Source: Scolanthus callimorphus (taxonomy: Eukaryota; Cnidaria; Anthozoa; Actiniaria; Edwardsiidae). Taken from it: 64,000 nucleotides of DNA. The translations under genes and the position numbers were made by a program. The stretch is from the NCBI GenBank assembly GCA_033964015.1, contig JAWWUD010000224.1:1-64000 (forward strand), read 5' to 3'. Shown here piece after piece: positions 46,401 through 55,610 of the stretch (positions are counted from its first letter, which is position 1; every line of letters begins with the position of its first letter). The notes beneath the pieces were generated by a model. The model ran no database searches and was not told the origin of the DNA. It worked only from the letters and a program-made list of their open reading frames with translations.

Positions 46401-49400
46401 GAGAAAAAGTAAATGAGTTGATCATTAATTAATCATCTTCATCTCATGATTAATGCATTCATATTTATCATTTCGAGGCACTGTGGTCTAGCGCAGAGTA
46501 AAACTGATCATCACAATACCTGTTACTCTGATGGATTTTATGATAATCCTTTCTTTTGTCCATGCAATAATGTCATCTGGGAATGCTATAATGGTCTAAA
46601 GAAAAATAATTCATAATAGTACTGGACTTTCGTCTAAAACAATTTAAAATGGAGTCCTTGTCAAAATGGAGCGAGTTTATTTTTTGACAGCAAGCAACAT
46701 AAACAGGATTGGTGCGAAATGTGAAAATCAAGTACCCCAATTGGGCCGTGGCATTTAAATTCGCTACCCCCTGTTGAAGACCCCTGCGTCAGATACCCAA
46801 ACTTACAGATACAATTCTTCATTACCGTCCTGGAATTAATTTTTACCCACCCCGAAATTTCATTTTTTTAGAAAACCCACCCTGGGTTTTCGCTCCTACC
46901 GTAAGCTACCCACCCTGGAATTTCAAGCTGCTCTTCGGGTAACCCACATTGGAATTCCAGAGGTCCTTAACAGACGGGGGTGCGGATTTTAAATGCTACT
47001 GCCCATTGTTGTAGACGTCTGTAAGACATGTACTAATCGTCCGATAGTCCGTGATCATGGTGACAGGTGTTTAGTACGGTCGCATGGAATAACGTCAGTC
47101 GCATGGGATATGAGATAGAAAACGAAAACGCATTCTACGTATGAAATGACAAGCAAATTGAGTGTACACTTAGCCAATCAAGAGCCAGACAAAATCAAAA
47201 ATCTGACCAATCAAGCGACAAAGTACTAGTTGCATTAAGTCGTGAATCAAGAAAACAAGAGACACTGTGTATGTGTTTTTTCGCATTCTGATTGGCTGAC
47301 TAAACAAAGCTCCCAGAGATCAACCAATAGAAACGTGTATAGAATGGATTACCTTTACGTTATAGTCAGCAGGCTGAGCAACAACATCAATGACTTGAGT
47401 GGTGAACCTCTCCACACAGTCCATTTCTACTTTACTGTTTATTAAGATCTCTTCCTTCAGCATATGAAGCTTTAGACTGAGTGGGCATTGAGGGCAGATC
47501 ATACCTTTGCAACAGAACTTGTAAGATGCTGAAAGGAAATGCTTCGTATTTGCGAAGAGGAACAAACTGGCACAAATTGACAGTGTGCTTTTTTCTTCAA
47601 CTCTGTACCATGCCAACATTTAAGGTCATATGGGAGTTATTAGGCACGAACTGTGCTTCCCAAAGTTTCCCTTTTTCTCTTGTGAGGAGATCTTATTTTT
47701 TTACAAATGACACTTGCAGCTACAACCTATGCGGAGTAGCTATGGTGGATTCTTGGTGGCAATGCAAGCAATGCCAAAACCACACTCATCCAAGTTTGTA
47801 AAACAAATGGACAATCCACAGCGTTTACAGGAGACAGATGCGGTCTACACTTTGGGTGTAAATTTGCATAACCATTGTCCGTTGCTGTGATGCGATAGCT
47901 CAACCCTTATACTTCCTCGCTATGCCCTTTTGTCCCCTTCAAAATATTAGCGATGAGCGCAGGAGTTTGATGTTCATGTTTCAGTAATTTTGGGATCAAA
48001 GCGTCATCGGTTGTCAAGCTAAAAATGGCAAATGGCAACGGACAATGGTTATGCAAATTTAAACCCAAAGTGTAGACTGAATATATGTATTGTCCATGTT
48101 GTTATTCTAGAACATTGTTTGTAATACAATGCTTACCATTTACTTTAAGTTGTGACCCAAGCTCGATTGATGTCTCGATGTTGTTCAAGATTTTGAAGTG
48201 AAACATCCTGTACCCTAGAAGGTATGTATTAAGTTGTTAAGAATACTCTAGAAATAGTCATACTCTTTTAGTAATATGTCAAACAGGAGTCACCGTGTTT
48301 CGCCAGTATTTCCAAACATCGAGAAGGGGGTTGTAAAAGTGTGGCAAATCCGATTTTAAAACTACTTCGAGATGTTTGAGACCCTGATGCAACACACTGT
48401 CGAGGGTTTTATATGGCTTCTCAAAGGAATCATTAATGTCGAGACAAATAAATAAGTCCCAAAAATCTATGATCAAAATTAAAATCGCGTATCCAAACCT
48501 CCTTGAAGATTATGATTTTCTTCCTTTATTCAAGTTTGTTGAAAAACTAATCAATTCGAGAAGTAAATCCAACGTGAGACAGATTTATTTATCAGGATTT
48601 CAAAACACAAAAAAATTGGGTTTAAATTCGAAACAAACGTTTTATATAGCTTGATATAGCTCAACCGAGCCATCTTGTAAGAAGTTGGCCGACCAGAGCG
48701 CGAGTACAGAACAAATGATCTGCTCTTCTCTAAGGATTGTGAAAGTTATGAGCAGAAATCCTTTCAAAAAACACGTAATTACTCATCGCCAAACGTATTG
48801 CAGGTATTAAATTTCCGTTAAATGGATTGAATCTCTAAATGGCAAACTTGTTCACGTATTCGCACAGTACATGTCTAGGAGGAATAAAATCTCAAAAATC
48901 TATGCAAAATAAGAGTTTTGCGGATGTCAGTTCTACTTACCTGGCCTTTGCCAGTACGTCATGTTTACTGGAAATGGGTAGGCATCGTCATTGTTTTGGC
49001 GTGGATACCTTACACCAACTGACAAATGGTTAATTTCTGTGTTCATTTGCAAATATGAAGTGATGTCGTATAAGTGGCATCTGCTGAGTGTCACCTTGTT
49101 GCTTTGAGTAGTTGATGATCTGTAAGACAAACAATAGAGCGGATTTCACATGACCGTCGTGATTTGTTATGTAATTGCGATTGCTCTGCGTTCTCATTGG
49201 CTACTCGTTTTTCTCAGCCAATCAAATTCTTTAGTAAATACAATTGTGTAATTACTTAGTAATTGGTTCGGCTTGTGATTGGCTGAGAAAAAAAGCCATT
49301 TAGGAGCAAGTGGTGATTTCTCTCGATTCTCATTGGCTAGTGATTGCTCAATTGCAATTGCTTTCACGACAGTCATGTGAAATCCGCTCTATGTTCGGAA

Positions 49401-52400
49401 ATGCACTTATGACAGATTGTTTTAGAACTTCGAGCAATTTGAACAACAAGCAGCCACAAATCTTGTTAATCAAAAGTAAGATACGAGTCTAAAAGTTGGT
49501 TCTCCTTTATGGTTCTCCTTTTTATTCGAAATAATTCTAAAAATCAAATGTCTCCCGAGGTGAACACCAACAACATTGCATTTACTAACGGGTCATAAGT
49601 TCCGATGACAGTTGGATATTTGATTTTGACGACCAATTTATCATTCGTTCCTTCATCGTCCAGTCCAGGAACTTCAGATCTCCGCAGCCAAGCTTCGCAT
49701 TCAGAAGAACATGCCATAAGCAATGTGTAAACTCCATCTTCCGTTGGCTGAATGAGAAAAACAAGTCACTAGCACAGTGTTCAAACGTAAGAATTTGTTT
49801 TACTAAACGTCACTGGAATTAAATACCAATTCCCTCGTTTCCCATCGTCGATAAGCTTTTCATTCGCCTATATTAATAATTTCAACTAGAAATAATTGAA
49901 AAAATTTCGTTCAATATTCAAACTGAGTTCGGGTTTCCATCACTTAACATTTTAATTATATTTTTGTTGGGAATTTTGTACATTTAAACTCCTGTTAAAA
50001 ACTGTTAAAACCACTGAAGCTGCGAGTATTCTGAGGCTTTACAAACGCATTTCTACTTTGTTTGCGTTTTCTTTGTTTGCGTCAGTAGTGATGCCCAGCT
50101 GACAGAAGTGGAAAGGTCAAGAATTTGTCCATAAAGCGGCCTGTCCCACATGGAAGTTAACGTTGCATATCCTTATAGTCTGGAGTAAAATCCTTTGTAA
50201 TAGAACTTCTCAAGAACAGTCACTACAAAGACTGACTAGTAAAAGGGTGTGTCATGTACTGGGCCTTATATAAAGCATATTGATAAGCATAATTTTATCG
50301 GTTACAAATGACCTATTCACGTGATCATTTATAATTCGTGAGTTTTTTAATGACGTTTCATTTTCACGAACCCGGTTTAGCTAACAATCCCTTCCTCTTC
50401 CTTGATGATGTTCTTAGCAGAAGGCAATCGCCTATCAATTCCAGTTCCTGATGAAATAACCCACCTTGTCTTTGGTGTTTCCGAAACTAAATGACAGCTC
50501 AATTCAAGGCATTGTTTAATTATGAGTCGCTGGGAGAAACAGTAGCATACTTACAATAACATAGGCTCTGTTTATTGTTGTTCTATATAGTCCAAACAAA
50601 TCAACTCTCCCAACCGCTAATCGTGGATAAATGATCAATTCATCTGCCTTTGTGTTGTACTTGTCGTAAGCCTTGAGAATTTCCCTTGGCTCTTTTGTTG
50701 TTTTCCATGAATCCCAGAGCTTATACTCGGCTCCATGAAAATTCCTCCAGGAGTCTGCGAAAGGAGCCAACCATATACTGCATTTTAAATATTCCTACTA
50801 GAGCCGCATAATCTCAGCTTGACACGATTGCTTATCACCTCATTTGATTCCTGCTAAGATCATGATATACGACATCTCATCATTATCATTTTCATTATTA
50901 CTGTTGTTGTTGTTGTCATCATTAACTAGAGTGCAAACAGCGGGCAGTATAAGTATGAAAAACTATTTTGTATAATTTTGTAAAAAAAATGTTGAAATGA
51001 ACCGCCACTAAATGTAGTGAAATAGTTGAACCGTTACTTTGACTTTCACTTGTCTTCGTCTTTCTGGCTGTAGCGGTTGAGTTTCGCGAGGCAAATTGCG
51101 CGAAAACAATGCACAGAAAAGATCTTACTCGAACTTACCAATTGCAAACACATCCAGTCTACAGAGCGAGAGTGTAATGTTATGTGCCCGTAACGTCACC
51201 ATGACCGCATCTGTTTTGTCTTCTAATGCACATCTTACAGTGTACTCCATCTTTTTTCTGTCCAGTTCAATGCAAAGTATAGACCTCACACTTATACTGT
51301 TCTGTGTTTGGATACTGGTGTGATTTGGATCAGTTGTATTGTAAAGGTTACGGTTGAAGAAGGCAACAACCGTGTGAATGAAAACGTATTTGGTTAACAC
51401 TGCCATAAACCATGGATCTCTCTCCTGAAAGATAATTAGGACACAAATGTCTTTGACTTTATGGGTAAACGGGTAAACGGTTTTTGCAACGGTCCGAGTG
51501 TCTTTGCCGACATCACAAGTGCTCTTAATGCTTTTCAGGATATAGTAATCGGTGAAACATAGTTGTCGAAAACTCAACCACAGTATATAAAAGAATAACT
51601 ACCAAATCTAATGCCAGAAGTATAATATAGACAACTGAGCGAATTGTACCTCAGACAAAGTTGGAAGACGTGATATAACAGTATCAATGGTTTATGTGAT
51701 CTAACATAATCATTCTTGTCATCAAAACTCCAACACAGGATGATCACGTGAGTTATCCTCGATGGCCATTTAGTTGTCAATGGTGGAGTTCCACTATTAC
51801 TATTGCTTTAGGTCCATCAATTTAAAGCAAAATGAGATGCCAACTGTAAAGGAAGACTAGTATGATCCGTATGCGGCAGTTTTTGTCGTACCTTTTTAGT
51901 GTAGAAGCATGTATTAATATCTTCACCAAGCACTGTCTCTGGAGGCAAACTCTTCGCTGCAACACTTGAGTGATTGGTGATGTTTGAAAAAGCGATGAAT
52001 ACTGGAATTTACCAAAAGAAGATAAACTACGGCAATAAAAGCGGTGCACACCTATTTCAGAAAAGGTTGCACCGTCACAACTGTCTGTTGTAGCATACTG
52101 CGAAAATCCTATTAGTCACTTCGTTTTAATCCCCGTATACACACGAGCTTTTATTAAAATCAGACTTGTTACCCCCTTCAAATTGATTCTCCTATATTTC
52201 TATACGTCACCGCAGCGGCAAGGGCCTAGGACATATTCGATTTTTTTGGCACGCGGGATAGCAGTGTCACGGAATTCCTGTGTCTTCTCTCTCCCCCCGC
52301 GACACAGGAATCCCGACGCCACAGGAACCCCGCCCGCGCACTAACGAATTCTTCTCTGGAAATCCCACTGGAGAGCCGGCTCGCAGGCTATAGGAGCTAG

Positions 52401-53808
52401 AGTTTCCTCATTTGCATCAGGAACGGCTCATGATTATACTGGCATATGCCCTAGGCCTACGTCTGTGAAAACATCTTATCAAGAATATATGCCAGAGAAA
52501 CGCCCTACTTATGAGACCCTGGTCGTGCTCAATTTTTTTCTCGAAGATGGAGCGCTCACCTGAAGGATAAATGCCGCACATCATTTCCTCAACGCAGTAG
52601 TTCTTCGGCCATGAGGTTCTATTAAATGTATGTTGACAGTCGAATAGCGAAGTCTCATTCCCATGACAGTGCTCCACAAGCAGAACTTTGTCAAACTTTT
52701 GTTTAAGAGCCAAGGGAAAGCTAAGCCATATCGTATCACCACGCATGCTAAGTGTACGGCAGCCGATCTTCCGTAAATTTCTTCCAGGTATAGTAGTGCG
52801 GTAGCATACAGCGCCCCAGCTACCGTTACGATCGCGTACTTCTAATCTTCCGCGATTAGGAGCGCCGCCATCACTAAGTCTGATATCTATATTACAAAAT
52901 GAAAGGGAACGGCTTTTTTTATCAAGAGGCGCTTCCTACTGTGGCTTGCATTTCACACGATTGTGTCATTTCCATGGGCAAGCGAATTTTAATTTTCATT
53001 TCCCCGCTTTTATAAACTGACATCCGCACCAGAATGTGTTAATCAAGAAGGGTTGAAAAGGAAGTGCTAAAATATAATTTAATATTACTTCCTATAGCAG
53101 GTTGTCACCTGTATATTTGTGCACTTTTACTGTGAGAATACCTCAACCGGGCCATTGCGCGGAAGTACCCAAAGATGTGTTCGGAGTTTTTCGTAATTGG
53201 TGGTGCAGCTGTACAGGCTGCGTTGTTCTCGGTGGTGGAGAGATGGAAATGATAGCCATTCTGCCAATGCCACACACCAGTAAGTTATCAAATCAGAACG
53301 CGAGTACAGAACAAAGGATCTTGACTTTCTTGACGGGTCTCGGACATCGATCGAAAGATTCGCTTTTGTCTTAAAATTGTGAAAATTATGAGCCGAAAAC
53401 ACTTAATTACTCATCGCCAAACATATTGAAGGCATTACGGGATGGCCCGGTTAACCCACTCGCATCAGTAAGTGGTTGTGACCTGATAACCATTTCGTCG
53501 ATGTATGATATTGTGGCCTTGGTGATGATACCCGAAAGATTCATTTGAGATTGGTCGCTACGTGACCACCTAACAATGGTTTCTACCTCATCAACTCACA
53601 ATCTGTCCTCAATACTTTCCCCCTCTTGTTCAGTTACGTTCACTCGGCCTTCACTCCATATTCGGACGTTAATTTTCTTATAAAAAAAGACATTTAAAGG
53701 TTTCTTACTATAATAACAATACTTACTTTTGTAGCTGAGTGCAGCTGACGTTGCCGCAAATATGCTGAGTGGTAGAAGGAGAATTCTACTAGAGAAACCA
53801 CGAAGCAT
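27268..53808 (-). CDS. Gene B: giant mosaic LGR-type GPCR (SRCR-FTP-PA14-MAM-LDLa-D8C-pentraxin-CUB-LRR-7TM)
   Basis: Exons in transcript order: 53808-53727, 52886-52560, 52001-51892, 51424-51139, 50754-50555, 49747-49590, 49119-48941, 48214-48137, 47528-47353, 46595-46520, 46395-46309, 45937-45687, 45520-45412, 45209-44985, 44681-44568, 44162-44079, 43796-43653, 43230-42981, 41829-41724, 41428-41324, 41209-40950, 40789-40699, 39658-39254, 36608-36431, 36024-35903, 35433-35194, 35046-34793, 34268-34163, 33570-33333, 32919-32813, 32470-32441, 31677-31572, six 72-nt LRR exons, 29292-29215, 28474-27268. The total is 7,001 nt, which is 2 nt more than a multiple of three, and the excess falls in exon 43230-42981. 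Without it the product is about 2,332 residues. A cell-surface receptor with many adhesive and lectin-like modules; ligand unknown. Confidence 0.85.
28856..29122. repeat. CCCCTGGAATTTCC-rich repeat, copy in gene B
   Basis: Bounded by AACCGCACGGGGGGGTTGAGGAC and GTCCTCAACCCACCGGTGCGG, which are near inverted repeats. The interior is built of repeated CCCTGGAAA/TGGAATTTCC segments separated by short variable pieces. Confidence 0.6.
29215..32470 (-). CDS. Gene B, linker, LRRNT cap and seven leucine-rich repeats
   Basis: A 30-nt linker exon (32470-32441) is followed by the LRRNT exon 31677-31572 (CPSGCQCR). The repeats are on exons 31463-31392, 30878-30807, 30337-30266, 30186-30115, 29755-29684, 29585-29514 (72 nt each) and 29292-29215 (78 nt), all phase 2. 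Example motifs: LSNNHIIEV, LRQNKLQGF, LHDNKIEGI, LHNNQLKEK. The number and phase equal those of gene A. The tiny linker exon has no counterpart in A. Confidence 0.88.
31937..32252. mobile_element. Compound foldback MITE, copy 1 (gene B intron)
   Basis: Two adjoining inverted repeats: one with arms CAATAAAGTACTTTCCGCGTGCTCTC.. and complement, centred on CGAGCCGCAGGCGAGTG; the second with TTTAGAAAATAAC ends and an AACCAATCAGAATGCGCACATT tail. A second copy is at 58937. Confidence 0.75.
32496..32704. mobile_element. MITE, TAGAGCGGATTTCACATGA family
   Basis: Terminal inverted repeats AGAGCGGATTTCACATGA / TCATGTGAAATCCGCTCT. The left end carries a small duplication of GAGCGGATTTCAC. The interior matches 49134-49392 in the opposite orientation. 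It lies in gene B directly upstream (transcript sense) of the linker exon. Confidence 0.85.
32813..33570 (-). CDS. Gene B, CUB domain (split by one intron)
   Basis: Exons 33570-33333 and 32919-32813. Motifs: Cys, SGYILSPYYPGYYG, CKWEIVG, HVIKIEIQEFELE, DADYLEIWEH, RYCGTR, then LVTVIFSTNS and TGFRAFYRV. The last 56 nt of the first exon, its donor and 16 nt of intron are duplicated in tandem, so a second copy of the donor lies 72 nt downstream. Reading past the first donor gives a stop within two codons, so the first must be used. Confidence 0.88.
33176..33264. repeat. Minisatellite of 17-mers carrying a splice-donor motif
   Basis: About five units of TCTTGAACTATTTACCT, one shifted. Read on the gene B strand each full unit gives AGGTAAATAGTTCAAGA, i.e. 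the donor of the CUB exon next door plus its intron start. Confidence 0.85.
33245..33390 (-). repeat. 72-bp tandem duplication across a CUB exon/donor junction (gene B)
   Basis: 33245-33318 and 33317-33390 are identical by eye (period 72). The transcript-upstream copy (33317-33390) contains the real end of exon 33570-33333; the other copy is intronic. Confidence 0.9.
34163..35046 (-). CDS. Gene B, MAM-like domain 4 lacking its N-terminal third
   Basis: Exons 35046-34793 and 34268-34163. Motifs RRCLRFLYKIWGPSALSL, PLWVVEDNS and REGKVALTAV, then IVLNGK, GTIAIGGLYTTDEPC. As in gene A, the opening Cys/Trp strand is absent and the domain runs straight into CUB (junction residues SRASKAC in B, LAASKAC in A). 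Confidence 0.72.
34651..34779. mobile_element. MITE pair member 2 (TTAAAGGCCCA ends)
   Basis: Homologous to 13352-13473. Terminal inverted repeats TTAAAGGCCCATAATCAACC and its complement are clear. It lies just outside the MAM-like exon 34793-35046 of gene B. Confidence 0.78.
35194..36608 (-). CDS. Gene B, pentraxin/laminin-G-like domain
   Basis: Exons 36608-36431, 36024-35903 and 35433-35194. Motifs: TELTLCHWMTF, then MWHHMCFTWKSS and RIYRDGTIL (equivalent of WVDGK), then ISITNMNVWSKV and LMLGDVFSW with a nearby Cys. The layout matches the gene A pentraxin domain. The donor of the middle exon (TTGT|GTACGT) is inferred from phase. Confidence 0.78.
37693..38382. mobile_element. Non-autonomous DNA transposon, about 690 bp, in gene B intron
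   Basis: Terminal inverted repeats of about 45 nt: TAAAGGGCGATTTAGACTG..TCGCCTACAACCATCG at the left, and ..GATGGTTGTAGGCGA..CAGTCTAAATCGGCCTTA at the right. No transposase is visible inside. Confidence 0.75.
39085..39212 (-). mobile_element. tRNA-derived SINE-like head
   Basis: On the - strand, GCGCAGTTGGCTTCACG (A-box-like) is followed about 40 nt later by CCGGGTTCGACTCCTGACCGG, an almost perfect RNA polymerase III B box with its stem. It does not fold as a complete tRNA. It follows within about 50 bp of the D8C exon donor, in a gene B intron. Confidence 0.6.
39254..39658 (-). CDS. Gene B, D8C (uromodulin-like eight-cysteine) domain
   Basis: A single 405-nt exon, phase 1 at both ends. The pattern is that of the D8C domain of uromodulin, GP2 and OIT3: ECQNYEILDATDRRV, SWYRITGAAGNQIPTKC, GWINGSHPDVEDG, RDVCFSY, ECC, KIRNCSGFYVYK and a closing RYC. 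D8C domains display glycans and bind bacterial lectins in vertebrate uromodulin; the role here is unknown. It is absent from the visible part of gene A. Confidence 0.88.
40699..41428 (-). CDS. Gene B, MAM domain 3
   Basis: Exons 41428-41324, 41209-40950 and 40789-40699. Motifs: PSCYFSNGICGWKI, NFTSPTVDL, KCLRFWMFSG, IWSLSQLTPHW, then VEFQGV, NLFIDDISF and a final Cys. The middle exon ends AAAG followed by GCAAGT, a non-canonical GC donor that matches the GC-AG intron consensus; no GT donor nearby keeps phase 0. Confidence 0.8.
41724..43796 (-). CDS. Gene B, MAM domain 2 (contains an apparent 2-nt frameshift)
   Basis: Exons 43796-43653, 43230-42981 and 41829-41724. Motifs: CNFETGQCGFEF, then a MAM strand AYTLLRAVN with GGVASM, then CVRFWFQIM and NSLEVFMA, then IFVGEIMSSGSDYVALDDIEL. 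Inside the middle exon, the frame carrying AYTLLRAVN ends at a Cys codon, and the frame carrying CVRFWF begins two bases later, within a TGTGTGTG run (+ strand ACACACA, about 43139-43147). The exon is also 2 nt too long for phase 0. Either a real microsatellite gain or a sequence error. Confidence 0.75.
42558..42724. repeat. Palindromic MITE in gene B intron
   Basis: Arms AATTACAATTTTGAGACGGCAATTCC..TTGACGGC and complement, about 80 nt each. A partial third arm (GTCAATATTTTGTGGTATTGACGGCTC) lies upstream at about 42235-42262. Confidence 0.85.
44079..45209 (-). CDS. Gene B, LDL-receptor class A cluster
   Basis: Exon 45209-44985 encodes two typical LDLa repeats, with calcium-binding acidic ends CLDGSDERGC and CETGEDEKNC. 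Exon 44681-44568 encodes a third, degenerate one (FRCSGGYECYEGSC...) lacking the acidic DxSDE motif. Exon 44162-44079 encodes a further short Cys-rich remnant (SCSNGNTTCK). All boundaries are phase 1. In RXFP1/2 and GRL101, LDLa modules are needed for receptor activation, but here they lie far from the LRRs. Confidence 0.85.
45412..46395 (-). CDS. Gene B, MAM domain 1
   Basis: Exons 46395-46309, 45937-45687 and 45520-45412. The first has the MAM opening YNCSFIYGLCPEW. The second has a LYLADEST strand, LCLKFSYLL and VYLLGLREDLIW. The last has LRFQGSS and SIAITGVEIS with a closing Cys. The intron phases 1, 1, 0, 1 recur in all the MAM domains of this gene, a fingerprint of domain duplication by exon shuffling. 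Confidence 0.82.
46520..48214 (-). CDS. Gene B, post-PA14 segment and Cys-rich module X
   Basis: Exons 48214-48137, 47528-47353 and 46595-46520. The first encodes a beta-like stretch (MFHFKILNNIETS). The second has KFCCKGMICPQCP and a further Cys. The third ends RIIIKSIRVT. Phases 1/1, 1/0 and 0/1 match the equivalent exons of gene A. The domain is not one I can name. Confidence 0.6.
46745..46990. repeat. CCACCCTGGAATT-rich repeat, copy in gene B
   Basis: A third member with CCTGGAATT/CACCCCGAAATTTC motifs and an end reading GACGGGGGTGCGG. It is more diverged than the copy at 28856. Confidence 0.45.
47843..48077. repeat. Inverted-repeat element in gene B intron
   Basis: Ends GTCTACACTTTGGGTGTAAATTTGC and GCAAATTTAAACCCAAAGTGTAGAC, extending through CATAACCATTGTCCGTTGC. 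A related GGCAACGGACGATGGTAATG piece lies near 46173. Confidence 0.8.
48941..50754 (-). CDS. Gene B, PA14-like domain (three exons)
   Basis: Exons 50754-50555, 49747-49590 and 49119-48941. PA14 features in order: an opening with W residues, VDLFGLYRTT, then PTEDGVYTLLMACSSECEAWL (the 'P-x-x-G-x-Y-x-F...D-x-x-x-x-W-L' core), YDITSYLQMN and HLSVGVRYP. PA14 is a beta barrel found in carbohydrate-binding and fibrocystin-like proteins. The start at 50754 (acceptor ctcctttcgcag) was chosen over an upstream AG at 50778 because only it matches the phase of the preceding FTP exon. The donor of the middle exon is GTTAGT, slightly off consensus. Confidence 0.72.
49134..49392. mobile_element. MITE, TAGAGCGGATTTCACATGA family, inverted relative to 32496
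   Basis: Same ends and shared interior (ATTTGATTGGCTGAGAAAAACGAG complement, GGAGCAAGTGGTGATTTCTC) as 32496-32704 but in inverse orientation. It lies in the intron between the two later PA14 exons of gene B. Confidence 0.85.
51139..52001 (-). CDS. Gene B, FTP (fucolectin/F5/8-like) lectin domain
   Basis: Exons 52001-51892 and 51424-51139, joined in phase 0. Motifs of the eel-fucolectin/tachylectin-4/pentraxin-1 type: FIAFSNITNHSSVAAKS, a Cys in NTCFYTKK, ERDPWFMAVL (equivalent of DPWWRVDL), VVAFFNRN, and closing ITLSLCRLDVFAI. The family binds fucose or similar sugars through His/Arg residues on loops; whether the site is intact cannot be judged by eye. Confidence 0.75.
52560..52886 (-). CDS. 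Gene B, SRCR domain
   Basis: A single 327-nt exon, phase 1 at both ends. Scavenger receptor Cys-rich motifs are clear: IRLSDGG, GRLEVRDRNGSWGAVCY, a Cys after the second strand (KIGCRTL), CHGNETSLFDCQH and a final Cys (EEMMCGIYP). SRCR domains bind polyanions and microbial or self ligands, and cnidarians have many SRCR genes. Placing SRCR at the tip of an LGR receptor is unusual. Confidence 0.88.
53727..53808 (-). CDS. Gene B, first coding exon: signal peptide
   Basis: The ATG at 53808-53806 opens a classic signal peptide: MLRGFSSR, then a hydrophobic core (ILLLPLSIFAATSAA), then ALS as a plausible cleavage site. The exon ends at GTAAGT in phase 1, matching the phase-1 acceptor of the SRCR exon. 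This fixes the N-terminus of gene B and shows that the ectodomain is extracellular. A 5' UTR exon upstream cannot be excluded. Confidence 0.85.
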
Positions 53809-55600
53809 CTTTTCAACGACAAGGTACGGAAAACAGGCACTCTATTTTACCGGGCTACCTTTTTTTCTGAAATCAAAATGTAAATCTACATAATGTCGTT
53901 TATATAGAACGTGCAGAATCTGACGAAGAAAACCAAATCATTTTGAGCCCACTTTGTTAACAATCTTATAGCAGCTTTGGAAGACTTGCTAAATTGAAGT
54001 TATACCGTGGATTACTTGTGGTTTAATAATAAGTGGAGAGTCTTCTTCTGGGTTTATTTTTTGTATTAAATAAGAAACCATAGCGAAAAGTAATTATCAA
54101 AAGGCATCTTCTCAAAAAGACATCCCCGTTTCACCTGTGATTTCTGCCATTTCGTTTTCGCCCTCCCCATTAACAGCCAGTATCGTTTTGCTTACAAGCC
54201 TATTTATCAAACGTTATATGAATTCTCCTTACCTCCCGAATTTTGGCTCAAAACATCTGGTTGATGCTGGTATCTGAAATGATATCCCGTTCTAAGGTGA
54301 GCGGAACTATTAAATACCCTACTGCAACTTTTTAGTACCTTCAAATTACACACTGTTCACGGTGTCAAAACAATTAAGAGAGAGTATACCGCTGTTATAT
54401 TATTGTACTTCTACTACAGGGATTGGCTAATCTCATAGAAAAGTCAATTTATGTAGAACATGTGGACTGATGAGTCGCTTTCCATTATCACCAAAGAGTA
54501 AGTCGGCTGACAGCTGACACGGCGCTTTCAATGATAAAGGAATTGCTGTTGCCTTTATCAGGGATCATATCGCTATCAGTGTTGTACTTCTTTACAACAT
54601 GGTGGTTAAAGATCATAACTTGAATTGTAGGCGGGGAACTTTGAAAAAGTTAACGTGACACCACTTGGAATTAGCAAGGTTCCCCTACGAGCACCAAGGC
54701 AATTATTGACATAAGTCATAAGTGCCCTTTGCCGGTTATTCAATTATCTTCCGAATTATTAGTTCTTGGCGGAGCTTTTTGCATGGACTTTGACTCGCGT
54801 AAGTAAGTAAAAAGCCATCTGTTTATTGGACAATGTTAGGGCAGGAGGTTTATTATATGTAGGTATCGTAGTCAATGGCAATTCAATGGCTCCATCATTG
54901 TTTTTTTTTCCACTGTTTTGTGATACCTGCCGTGACTTATGTCTTGGGGGATCGCACTCAATAAGATTCTAACCTTATTAACATTTTTTTATTATTTTCA
55001 TCGATATGATGTAAAATACTACAGATTACTACAATATTTTACCAGTCATGTAGACTAGACCTGATCTGACAAAGGAATGCGATAGGGATGATGTTGAAGT
55101 AAGAAAGAAAAAGCTAACTCTTGGAATTTCAGAACGATATCCATTTTTTCATGATACATTTTTGTATCATGAACCATGCATCATAATGAAGTCAATTCTT
55201 TAATCGAATTGACAAACCAAACCGCACTAAGAACGCGCAATAATGTTATTCTTGCTACATCTGAGCCATAATTTGACATGAACTGCTTCCGGCTACATGA
55301 TTCATGATACATCGTTTCGCAAGAAAACTTAATTGAATCATTTACGGCAAGGAGACAGGGGCACACAACCTACCTGTTCCTCACAAAACTTGTTCCTCAC
55401 CACCTTTCGCTCACAGGGCATTTCTGCAGAAACCCATCCATTGGAAAAAGCTAAATTTCCCATTGTAGAAGAATGGGTAGTTTTCGAATTTCCTATGACC
55501 CATGTGAATTCCATGCGTGAGAGAAGTTTGAGAAGTTGAGCTTTTCCCATGGACGGGTTTCTGCAGAACTTCGCTGTGGCTGCTGGCTGGCAAAAATTGC
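53809..55600. other. Upstream flank of gene B, no gene recognised
   Basis: Presumed promoter side of gene B. It is AT-rich, with no convincing exon and no repeat that I could pair. No clear TATA or initiator can be singled out. Confidence 0.4.
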
Positions 55601-55610
55601 AAGCAACGCT

